Assembly: GCF_008641065.1 (NCBI RefSeq) | Contig: NZ_VTRS01000009.1 | Location: 52,602-116,601 of the forward strand | Length of the DNA stretch: 64,000 nucleotides | Reading direction: 5' to 3' | From: Rhabdaerophilum calidifontis | Lineage (GTDB): Bacteria > Pseudomonadota > Alphaproteobacteria > Rhizobiales > Beijerinckiaceae | Shown here: one piece after another, positions 8,955 to 16,105 of the stretch | How positions within the stretch are numbered: the stretch's first letter is position 1 | Layout: each line of letters starts with the position of its first letter | Translations under genes and position numbers: made by a program | The notes under the pieces: generated by a model | Database searches by the model: none | Told to the model about the DNA's origin: nothing | Seen by the model: the letters and a program-made list of their open reading frames with translations, nothing else

Positions 8955-9632
8955 TCAGATCTCCCGCGCGAACCAACGGATGCGGCCGACGATGTGGATC
9001 TCGTCGGCCGTTCTTTCGTATTCGGGGTAGTGCTTGTTGTCGGAAATGACGCGCACCGCGGGAGGGTCGCTGTTCGGGATGTGTTCGAGCCGCTTGGCCA
9101 CCAGCCCCATCCCGTCGTCCAGCACGAAGATGCCGGGCGGGTTTGGGGCGCGGCGGGTCATGTCGACCAGCACCGCGTCGCCGCTCACGAGCGTCGGCGC
9201 CATGCTGTCGCCCTCGACGTGCATGATGCGCAGCTGCGACGGACTGGCCTTAAGTTTGTGGCGGATCCACGATTGGCGGAAGTGGTATGTACGGCCGGGC
9301 GTATCGCCATCTTCGGTTACCACCGCGCCGCCGCCCATCGCGGGGCGCGGGGTGGCGTGCGCGATGGCCACGAAGGCGTCGTCGGGATTGTCCACGAAGG
9401 GGGGCGTACCCTCGACCTCGCCGATGCCGTGGATCAGCCAGTCGCGGTCCACCTTCAGCACGCGGGCGACCTCGGCCAGCCGGTCGATGCCGGGGCGCGC
9501 GGAGCGGCCGCGCAGGATGTCGTAGACGAAGGAGCGGTGCACGCCTGCCATCTCGGCGACATGGGCGGGACTGATGCCAAGCTGGTTGGCGCGGGCCCGC
9601 AGGCGGTCGGCCAGGGTGTGCTGCTCGGTCAT
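8955..9632 (-). CDS. Prophage repressor: XRE helix-turn-helix plus LexA/S24 peptidase domain
   Basis: A 225-residue CI/LexA-type repressor. Residues ~5-65 are an XRE HTH (ADRLRARANQLGISPAHVAE, SFVYDILRGRSARPGIDRLA). The C-terminal S24 domain has the nucleophile in EGDSMAPTLVSGDAVLVD and the catalytic lysine in GMGLVAKRLE. Such repressors self-cleave when activated RecA accumulates, switching the prophage to lytic growth. The start at 9632 is chosen because the HTH begins there; a longer frame adds 55 unrelated residues. It is divergent from the early gene at 9742. Confidence 0.93.
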   Translation of the reverse strand: MTEQHTLADRLRARANQLGISPAHVAEMAGVHRSFVYDILRGRSARPGIDRLAEVARVLKVDRDWLIHGIGEVEGTPPFVDNPDDAFVAIAHATPRPAMGGGAVVTEDGDTPGRTYHFRQSWIRHKLKASPSQLRIMHVEGDSMAPTLVSGDAVLVDMTRRAPNPPGIFVLDDGMGLVAKRLEHIPNSDPPAVRVISDNKHYPEYERTADEIHIVGRIRWFAREI

Positions 9633-9741
9633 GTTTTCCCCAAGGGTATGTGGATGAAATAGGATAAAACAGGATTGATGCGGACCCGTCAAGCGATTAG
9701 AACAAAACCTAAACAATCGCACATGGGAATCGGGGGTCCGG
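9633..9741. promoter_or_regulatory. Divergent promoter/operator region between repressor and early genes
   Basis: A 109-base gap between the repressor start and a plus-strand early gene. It is the most AT-rich part of the area, with AATAGGATAAAACAGGATT (around 9659-9677) and TTAGAACAAAACCTAAACAA (around 9698-9717). The first contains repeated AGGAT half-sites. Position and composition fit a CI-type operator with two divergent promoters; exact boxes are not assigned. Confidence 0.55.
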
Positions 9742-10425
9742 ATGGAGATCGAGAAGTCGTATTTCACCCTGCCGGAGATCCTCGAGCGCTGGTCCATGTC
9801 CGAGGCGGACCTCGTCTACCTCGCCGAGAACGACCAGCTGCGGCTGTCGATCCGGGTGTTCAACCTCGCGGTCGAACTCGGCGACTACGAGGAGACACCG
9901 GAGGGGGAGCGATTCTCCGTGCCCTTCGAGCGGGGCCTGTTCAACGGGCTTCTGGATCTCCACGCCCATGACGTCTTCCAGCTGTTCCGGCATGGCGAGG
10001 TGAAGCTCAGCCGCTTCCGCTCGCACAAGGCCGACTATGCCTGCCTGACCGGGGAGCGAGAGCTCATCACCGTGCGGCAGCGCGATCTTTTCCTCAGGCG
10101 GGACGAGCGTGACCGCTTCGAGGCCGAGACGAGATTTGCCGGAGCGGCTGCCGGACCACGACCCGGCGCGTTCCATGCCTCAGCCGACTACCAGGATGTC
10201 CGCTGCAACGGTCAGCACTTCCGGCTGGGTGCGATCCAGGCACAGGTCGTGCGCGCGCTGCACGAGGCTGCCGGGCGCGGCGAGCCTTGGCAGAGCGGGA
10301 AGGCGATCCTCGCCGCCGCGGGCTCGCGCAGCCTCAAGATGTCCGATGTATTCAAGTCGAAGAAGAACTGGCGCCTCCTGATCGAGTCGGATGGCCGCGG
10401 CGCCTATCGCCTGCTCGGGCTCTGA
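9742..10425 (+). CDS. Hypothetical early phage protein, probable regulator
   Basis: A 227-residue protein starting MEIEKSYFTLPEILERWSMS, where LPEILERWSMSEADLVYLAE looks like a helix-turn-helix. The C-terminal part (AIQAQVVRALHEAAGRGEPW, then LKMSDVFKSKKNWRLLIES) resembles regulator domains of other alphaproteobacterial prophages that pair with repressors. It is the first gene transcribed away from the repressor. Function is inferred from position. Confidence 0.7.
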   Translation: MEIEKSYFTLPEILERWSMSEADLVYLAENDQLRLSIRVFNLAVELGDYEETPEGERFSVPFERGLFNGLLDLHAHDVFQLFRHGEVKLSRFRSHKADYACLTGERELITVRQRDLFLRRDERDRFEAETRFAGAAAGPRPGAFHASADYQDVRCNGQHFRLGAIQAQVVRALHEAAGRGEPWQSGKAILAAAGSRSLKMSDVFKSKKNWRLLIESDGRGAYRLLGL

Positions 10426-10471
10426 TCTCGCGCCATCCCTCCCGTCCGCGCGCCCTCTCGATCCCTGCGGT

Positions 10472-10587
10472 GGGATGTGCCGGGGGATGAGAGGGGGATG
10501 GCGATCCCCCACAGAGCCGTTCTCCCTTGGATTGCAAGGCTCCTGACGATCCCCCTCCGCATCCCACTCCAATCCTGACGACATCCC
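10472..10587. repeat. Clustered GGGATG/CATCCC repeats before the HTH gene
   Basis: Within 116 non-coding bases the hexamer GGGATG occurs at 10472, 10484 and 10495, and its complement CATCCC at 10560 and 10582. Several flanks are extended by G or C runs. The 212-base gap separates the early regulator from the AlpA-like gene at 10638. It may be an operator cluster or chance enrichment in GC-rich DNA. Confidence 0.4.
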
Positions 10588-10637
10588 CTCGCGGGATTTC
10601 GCATCGTGCTCCCGACAAACGACACCGGGAGACGACG

Positions 10638-10844
10638 ATGCAGCAGAAAACCTGCCTCACACAGAAGGAACTGGCGCGGCGCTGGACGATCTCGCACCGC
10701 ACGCTCGAGCGCTGGCGATGGGCCGGAGAAGGCCCCGCCTACATGAAACTCGGCGGCCGGGTGGTCTACCGGCTCGAGGACATCCTGGCCTTCGAGAAGG
10801 ACCAGCTCACGCACACCGCCGACAGCGTTCGGGGGGCGGCATGA
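10638..10844 (+). CDS. AlpA/MerR-like helix-turn-helix protein (excisionase-type)
   Basis: A 68-residue DNA-binding protein. TQKELARRWTISHRTLERWR is a classic HTH and MKLGGRVVYRLEDILAFE the following wing, as in AlpA/Xis-type excisionase regulators. The ATG at 10638 follows GGGAGACGACG; the longer frame upstream is not protein-like. Its core differs by only one residue over about 38 from the gene at 62968-63171, although the DNA has many synonymous differences. Likely role: regulator of early genes or excision. Confidence 0.85.
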   Translation: MQQKTCLTQKELARRWTISHRTLERWRWAGEGPAYMKLGGRVVYRLEDILAFEKDQLTHTADSVRGAA

Positions 10845-11206
10845 TGGAGCGCCGTTCCGCCATCCACGGCAGCCGGGTCGTGTCGATCTTCGGCGCCGCC
10901 GGTCCTGCGCTCGACGAGGTGGGGCTGTCCGCCTGGATCGCGCAGGCCGCCCCGGGCGAGGCGCTGGTCTATCACCGCGGGTTCCTCGCCGTCGACGCCA
11001 CCGGGGCCGTCTCGAACCTCACGCCTGAGCGCCAGCGCACCCTGCGAGGTGTCGCGGCCGCCGCCTTGCGCGCCGCCGAGCAGCGGCTCGTCCACCTCGT
11101 GCAGGCCCGGCTCGGCCCCGACCACTTCGCCTACATCGCCGTCGCCCGTCCGAAGCCCGGACCTGCCGGCGCCGCCCTCTCGATGCGCCTCCTCGAGGCC
11201 GCCTGA
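10841..11206 (+). CDS. Hypothetical phage early protein
   Basis: A 121-residue protein beginning MMERRSAIHGSRVVSIFGAA. It has an alpha/beta pattern (GEALVYHRGFLAVDA, then LRAAEQRLVHLVQARLGPDH) with no motif I can name. It overlaps the upstream HTH stop by ATGA and precedes the replication genes, so it belongs to the early operon. Confidence 0.65.
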   Translation: MMERRSAIHGSRVVSIFGAAGPALDEVGLSAWIAQAAPGEALVYHRGFLAVDATGAVSNLTPERQRTLRGVAAAALRAAEQRLVHLVQARLGPDHFAYIAVARPKPGPAGAALSMRLLEAA

Positions 11207-11231
11207 CCCAATCCCCATTACGGAGGCCCCC

Positions 11232-11720
11232 ATGCCATTCCCGCAGAACACCCCCAGTATCGACGAGTTGATCAACCTGCCCACGGGCGAGATCGCCCAG
11301 CTTCCGGTCGAGCTTCTGGCCGCCATGCAGCGCGAGATCGACGCCGCCGCGAAGCAGATGAAGGCCGTCACCGCGCGCTTCTCTACCGCACTCGAGGTCC
11401 GTTACGCCACCCGCGCCGCCGAGGCCCGCCGCGCCTGTGGCAAGGACACCGGCACCGTTCGCCTTGCCGATGGCGATTTCACCGTGGTCGCCGATCTTCC
11501 CAAGCGCGTCGAATGGGACCAGGCCCGGCTTGCCGCCATGGTCGAGCGGATCCGCGCCGCGGGCGACGACCCGTCCGAATACGTCGAGATCAGCTTCACG
11601 GTGCCCGAGCGCGCCTATGCCGCCTGGCCCGAGGCGATCCGCCAGGGCTTCGAGCCCGCCCGCACGGTGAAGACCGGCGCGCTGAAGATCGCGATCCTGC
11701 CGCAGGAGGACCGCGCGTGA
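11232..11720 (+). CDS. Hypothetical phage early protein (ATPase partner)
   Basis: A 162-residue protein with a helical N-terminus (LINLPTGEIAQLPVELLAAM, QREIDAAAKQMKAVTARFST) and a C-terminal region repeatedly found just before RecA-like ATPase genes in alphaproteobacterial phages. Its stop overlaps the GTG start of the ATPase gene by GTGA, implying coupled expression. A helper role in phage recombination is inferred from that coupling only. Confidence 0.7.
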   Translation: MPFPQNTPSIDELINLPTGEIAQLPVELLAAMQREIDAAAKQMKAVTARFSTALEVRYATRAAEARRACGKDTGTVRLADGDFTVVADLPKRVEWDQARLAAMVERIRAAGDDPSEYVEISFTVPERAYAAWPEAIRQGFEPARTVKTGALKIAILPQEDRA

Positions 11721-12607
11721 GCCTCCCCATCATCACCGCCGATCAGCGGCTGGCCGAGACGCGGGGCGTCAAGGGCGTGATCTTCGGTCCGTCCGGGATC
11801 GGCAAGACCAGCCTGCTCTGGACGCTCGAAGCCTCGACCACGCTGTTCTTCGATCTCGAGGCGGGTGACCTCGCCATCGAGGGGCTGCACATCGACGTGG
11901 TCCGGCCTCGCACCTGGAAGGAGTGTCGGGACTTCGCGGTCTTCATCGGCGGCCCGAACCCGGCGCTCCGGTCCGACCAGCCCTACAGCCAGGCGCATTT
12001 CGACGAGGTGTGCGGCCGGTTCGGAGATCCGCGCGTCCTCGCCAAATACGAAACCGTCTTCATCGACTCGATCACCGTGGCCGGGCGGCTCTGCTTCCAG
12101 TGGTGCCGCGGTCAGCCGGAGGCGCATTCGGAGAAGACCGGCAAGCCGGACGTGCGCGGCGCCTACGGGCTGCACGGGCGCGAGATGATCGGCTGGCTGA
12201 CCCACCTCCAGCATACGCGCGGCAAGAATGTCTGGTTCGTCGGGATCCTCGACGAGAAGCTCGACGACTTCAATCGCAAGGTCTTCGTCCCGCAGATCGA
12301 CGGCTCGAAGACCGGGCTCGAGCTGCCCGGCATCGTCGATCAGGTCATCACCATGGCCAGCCTTCCGGACGAGCTGAACCGGCCTCAGCGCGCTTTCGTC
12401 TGCCAGACGCTGAACCCGTGGGGCTATCCGGCCAAGGACCGCTCCGGCCGCCTCGACCTGGTCGAAGAGCCCCATCTCGGCCGGCTGATGGAGAAGATCC
12501 GCGGCCCGCTGATCCCTGCGGAACGGCGGCTGACCTATTCGCCGCCGCAGCTGCCCCCGCCGCCAGGTCCGACGGCGACCGACACCCATTCCTATCCCAC
12601 CAACTGA
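11717..12607 (+). CDS. Phage AAA/RecA-like ATPase (Sak4-type recombination protein)
   Basis: A 296-residue ATP-binding protein starting with GTG at 11717. The Walker A motif GPSGIGKTS is at residues ~24-32 and a Walker B-like YETVFIDSITVAG near residue 110. The length and single RecA-like core match the phage AAA_24/Sak4 group, thought to assist single-strand annealing or DNA repair. The C-terminus is proline-rich. It lies between an unknown partner and a candidate ssDNA-binding protein, as expected for a phage recombination cassette. Confidence 0.85.
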   Translation: MSLPIITADQRLAETRGVKGVIFGPSGIGKTSLLWTLEASTTLFFDLEAGDLAIEGLHIDVVRPRTWKECRDFAVFIGGPNPALRSDQPYSQAHFDEVCGRFGDPRVLAKYETVFIDSITVAGRLCFQWCRGQPEAHSEKTGKPDVRGAYGLHGREMIGWLTHLQHTRGKNVWFVGILDEKLDDFNRKVFVPQIDGSKTGLELPGIVDQVITMASLPDELNRPQRAFVCQTLNPWGYPAKDRSGRLDLVEEPHLGRLMEKIRGPLIPAERRLTYSPPQLPPPPGPTATDTHSYPTN

Positions 12608-12620
12608 AAGGACCCGAGCC

Positions 12621-13226
12621 ATGTCCGGTCTCTGGAACGACTTCAACGATGCGCAGTCCAACACGAACCTCATCCCCAAGGGGACGCTTGCCAAGGTGCG
12701 GCTGACCTTGCGCCCGGGCGGTTTCGACGACCCGTCGCAGGGCTGGACCGGGGGCTATGCCACCCGCGGCTCGACCGGGGCTGTCTACCTCAACGGCGAG
12801 TTCACGGTGACCGAGGGCCAATACGCCAGGCGCAAGATCTTCACGCTGATCGGGCTCTACAGCCCCAAGGGTCCGGATTGGGCCAACATGGGCCGCAGCC
12901 TCGTGCGCGGGATGCTGAACTCGGCGCGCGGGATCTCGGACAAGGACCAGTCCCCGCAGGCGCAGGCGGCGCGGCGGATCGGCGGTTTCGCCGATCTCGA
13001 CGGGATCGAGTTCATCGCCCGGATCGATGTCGGCACCGACGCGATGGGCGAGGAGAAGAACGAGATCCGCGCCGCGGTCACGCCCGACCATCGCGACTAT
13101 GCGCAGGTCATGGGGCTCGCTGCACAGCACGGCTACCAGCCGCCCGCGCAGACGGTGCCCCAGCAGGCGCCGGTCCAGCAGCCCGCGGCATCGCCGGTGC
13201 CTGGCCGCCCCGCCTGGGCGCAGTGA
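12621..13226 (+). CDS. Phage protein, candidate single-strand DNA-binding protein
   Basis: A 201-residue protein opening MSGLWNDFNDAQSNTNLIPK. Beta-rich segments (TLAKVRLTLRPGG, VYLNGEFTVTEGQYARRKIF) precede a disordered tail rich in glutamine and proline (PQQAPVQQPAASPVP) that ends in AWAQ. A folded core with a flexible tail between a RecA-like ATPase and a helicase suits an SSB-like role. This is inference; I see no diagnostic OB-fold motif. Confidence 0.7.
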   Translation: MSGLWNDFNDAQSNTNLIPKGTLAKVRLTLRPGGFDDPSQGWTGGYATRGSTGAVYLNGEFTVTEGQYARRKIFTLIGLYSPKGPDWANMGRSLVRGMLNSARGISDKDQSPQAQAARRIGGFADLDGIEFIARIDVGTDAMGEEKNEIRAAVTPDHRDYAQVMGLAAQHGYQPPAQTVPQQAPVQQPAASPVPGRPAWAQ

Positions 13227-13233
13227 GGGCGCG

Positions 13234-14922
13234 ATGCTCCTCCGTCCCCGCCAGAAACTCTTCGTGGAGCGCAGCCTCGCTGCGCTCTCGACCCGCGGCA
13301 ACACGCTGGGCGTGGCGCCGACCGGCGCGGGCAAGACGATCATGCTCTCGGCCGTCACCGGCAACATGACCGGGGACGGCGCCAGGGCGTGCGTGCTTGC
13401 CCATCGCGACGAGTTGACCAGCCAGAACCGGGCGAAGTTCGCCCGGGTCAATCCCGGCACGGACACATCCGTCGTCGACGCCACGACCAAGTCCTGGGAG
13501 GGCCAGGTGACCTTCGCCATGGCGCCGACGCTCGCGCGGGCCGCCAATCTCGCGGCCATGCCGAAGCTCGACCTGCTGGTGATCGACGAGGCGCATCACG
13601 CGGTGGCCGAGAGCTACCGCCGCATTATCGACCGGGTGCGCGACGCCAATCCGGAGGCTCGGATCTTCGGGGTCACGGCGACGCCGAACCGGGGCGACAA
13701 GAAAGGCCTGCGCGAGGTCTTCGACAATGTCGCCGACCAGGTGCGGCTGGGCGAGTTGATCGCCTCTGGCCACCTCGTCCCGCCCCGGACCTTCGTCATC
13801 GACGTCGGCGTGCAGGACGAGCTGCGTTCGGTGCGCAAGACCATGTCGGACTACGACATGACCGAGGTGGCGGAGATCATGGACCGCGCGCCGGTCACCG
13901 ACGAGGTGATCCGGCACTGGCAGGAAAAGGCGGGTGATCGCCAGACCGTCGTCTTCTGCTCTACCGTCGCCCATGCCGAGCATGTGACGGACGCCTTCCG
14001 CGAGGCGAGCGTTCCGGCGGCGCTCATCACCGGCACGCTCGAGGCGGGCGCGCGCAAGGGGATCCTCGACGCCTATGCCGCCGGTCGCCTCCGCGTCATC
14101 GTCAACGTCGCGGTGCTGACCGAGGGCTGGGACCATCCCCCCACCTCCTGCGTCGTGCTGCTTCGACCCAGCTCCTACAAATCGACCATGATCCAGATGG
14201 TCGGGCGAGGTCTGCGCACCGTCGATCCAGCCGAGCATCCCGGCATCGTCAAGACCGACTGCATCGTGCTGGATTTCGGGACGTCGAGCCTGACCCACGG
14301 CACGCTGGAGCAGGACGTCGATCTCGACGGCCACACGCCCTCGGGCGAGGCGCCGACAAAGACCTGTCCGGCCTGCGCGGCCGACATTCCGCTTGGCTCC
14401 CGCGAATGCCCGCTCTGCGGCGAGCTGCTGGTCGAGCCCGAGGACGAGGCGCACAGCCAGGAGGCCGGGACCGGCAGCCTGTCCGGGTTCGTCATGTCCG
14501 AGATCGACCTGCTGAAACGGTCGAGCTTTGCCTGGGAGGATCTGTTCGGCGACGACGCCGCGCTGATGGCCAGCGGCTTCAATGCCTGGGGCGGCGTGTT
14601 CTTCCTCGAAGGCCGATGGCATGCCGTGGGCGGGGCGAAGGGACAGGCGACCTGCCTTCTTGGGGTCGGCGATCGCACCGTCTGCCTCGCGCGGGCCGAC
14701 GACTGGCTGAACGCCCACGAGAGCGACGAGAGCGCCTTCAAGTCGAAGCGCTGGTTGACCCAGCCGCCGACCGAGAAACAGCTGCAATACCTCTCGCCCG
14801 AACAGCAGCAGGATTACGGGCTCACCCGCTACCGCGCCTCGGCGCTGATCACCTTCCAGTTCAACCGCCGCGACATCCGGCGTCTCGTCATGTCGGCCGC
14901 GCCCGAGCGGAGGGCGGCGTGA
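13234..14922 (+). CDS. Superfamily 2 DEAH helicase with zinc ribbon
   Basis: A 562-residue helicase. Walker A is APTGAGKT (residues 28-35), motif II is DEAH (118-121), motif III TATP (~139-142), and motif VI QMVGRGLR (321-328). A CPAC...CPLC zinc ribbon follows near residues 378-396, and a ~160-residue phage-specific C-terminal domain ends the protein. It resembles RecG/UvsW-like phage helicases that remodel DNA for replication or recombination. It lies in the early operon directly after the candidate SSB gene, and its stop overlaps the next start by GTGA. Confidence 0.93.
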   Translation: MLLRPRQKLFVERSLAALSTRGNTLGVAPTGAGKTIMLSAVTGNMTGDGARACVLAHRDELTSQNRAKFARVNPGTDTSVVDATTKSWEGQVTFAMAPTLARAANLAAMPKLDLLVIDEAHHAVAESYRRIIDRVRDANPEARIFGVTATPNRGDKKGLREVFDNVADQVRLGELIASGHLVPPRTFVIDVGVQDELRSVRKTMSDYDMTEVAEIMDRAPVTDEVIRHWQEKAGDRQTVVFCSTVAHAEHVTDAFREASVPAALITGTLEAGARKGILDAYAAGRLRVIVNVAVLTEGWDHPPTSCVVLLRPSSYKSTMIQMVGRGLRTVDPAEHPGIVKTDCIVLDFGTSSLTHGTLEQDVDLDGHTPSGEAPTKTCPACAADIPLGSRECPLCGELLVEPEDEAHSQEAGTGSLSGFVMSEIDLLKRSSFAWEDLFGDDAALMASGFNAWGGVFFLEGRWHAVGGAKGQATCLLGVGDRTVCLARADDWLNAHESDESAFKSKRWLTQPPTEKQLQYLSPEQQQDYGLTRYRASALITFQFNRRDIRRLVMSAAPERRAA

Positions 14923-15347
14923 GCCATGTCGCGCAAGTCCCATCCCCGCCCGCAGAGGCTCCGGATCGACCGGGCCGTGATCGCTTCTGGCATCCGCGCC
15001 CGGTGCTCTGCGCCGTCTGCACCGCGCGCACCCGCGGCTTCGGCTGGTTCGAACCCCACCGATCACGTCCAACCCGCACCCGCCGCTGGTTCTGCTCCAT
15101 GGGCTGCCAGTCGGCCTTCACCCGCAAAGCGAAGAAAGGATTGAGCATGGTCGATTTCACCGAAGAGGAAACCCAGGCGCTTCCCGCCGTCATGCGCGCG
15201 CTCGCCCCAGAGATGGAGCGCATCGGCTGGGAAAGGCCGCTGGGCCAGCTGACCCAAAACGACATGCACCGGCTGATCGTCGTGACCGTCGAGGCGTTCC
15301 GCGCCGAGATGGCCGAGATCGCCGCAGAGTCGGAGATCCCGTTCTGA
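14919..15347 (+). CDS. Small phage protein with cysteine pair region (DUF6511-like)
   Basis: A 142-residue protein starting at GTG 14919. LCAVCTARTRGFGWF and WFCSMGCQSAFTRKAK supply two cysteine pairs that could bind zinc, followed by a helical domain (EETQALPAVMRALAPEMERI). This resembles the small DUF6511 proteins of alphaproteobacterial phages; the family assignment is from memory. The gene is sandwiched by four- and one-base overlaps between helicase and nuclease genes. Confidence 0.7.
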   Translation: MSHVAQVPSPPAEAPDRPGRDRFWHPRPVLCAVCTARTRGFGWFEPHRSRPTRTRRWFCSMGCQSAFTRKAKKGLSMVDFTEEETQALPAVMRALAPEMERIGWERPLGQLTQNDMHRLIVVTVEAFRAEMAEIAAESEIPF

Positions 15348-16105
15348 TGCTGGACTTCAACAAGCGCCCCGGTATCGCCGAGCGCATCAATGCGGCCGTG
15401 GATGCCGCGCTCGAAGCCGAGCGCGCGGCGACGCAACCGCGCGATTACCTCGGCGCGTCCCGGCTGGGCCATGCCTGCGAGCGCGCGCTGCAGTTCGAGT
15501 TTGCAGGCGCGCCGAAGGACGAGGGCCAGGACTTCTCCGGCCGGTCGCTCCGGATATTCGCGATCGGGCATGAGCTCGAAGATCTCGCCATCCGCTGGCT
15601 GCGGGCGGCGGGGCTCGATCTGGTGACCCAAAAGCGCGACGGCGGCCAGTTCGGGTTCTCCGTCGCAGGCGGGCGCATCCGCGGTCATGTCGACGGGATC
15701 GTCGCCGAGGCCACAGCGGCGCTTGGACTGCGCACCCCCGCGCTCTGGGAGTGCAAGACGATGAACGCGAAGAACTGGCGCGAGACGGTGGCCAAGGGCG
15801 TGACCGTCGCGAAGCCGGTCTATGCCGCGCAGATTGCGCTCTACCAGGCCTACATGGAAGCGACGGTGCCGGGCATCAGTGCGAACCCCGCGCTCTTCAC
15901 CGCGATAAACAAGGACACGGCCGAACTGCACCACGAGCAGGTCGCCTTCAATGCCGATCTCGCGCAGCGAATGTCGGATCGCGGCGTCCGGATCCTGCGG
16001 GCGACCGACGCGGGCGAGCTGCTCCCGCGCATTGCCGCCAATCGCGACTTCTTCGAATGCCGGTTCTGCCCGTGGGCCGAGCGCTGTTGGGGTCTGCCGG
16101 CATGA
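15347..16105 (+). CDS. PD-(D/E)XK nuclease, Cas4/RecB-like
   Basis: A 252-residue nuclease. HVDGIV carries Asp116 and LWECKTMN the ExK pair (Glu135, Lys137). Cys44 together with Cys238, Cys241 and Cys247 (FECRFCPWAERCW) forms the four-cysteine set typical of iron-sulphur Cas4/AddB-type nucleases. Such phage enzymes resect DNA ends for recombination. Coupled to the upstream gene by TGATG and to the primase-helicase by ATGA. Confidence 0.88.
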   Translation: MLDFNKRPGIAERINAAVDAALEAERAATQPRDYLGASRLGHACERALQFEFAGAPKDEGQDFSGRSLRIFAIGHELEDLAIRWLRAAGLDLVTQKRDGGQFGFSVAGGRIRGHVDGIVAEATAALGLRTPALWECKTMNAKNWRETVAKGVTVAKPVYAAQIALYQAYMEATVPGISANPALFTAINKDTAELHHEQVAFNADLAQRMSDRGVRILRATDAGELLPRIAANRDFFECRFCPWAERCWGLPA

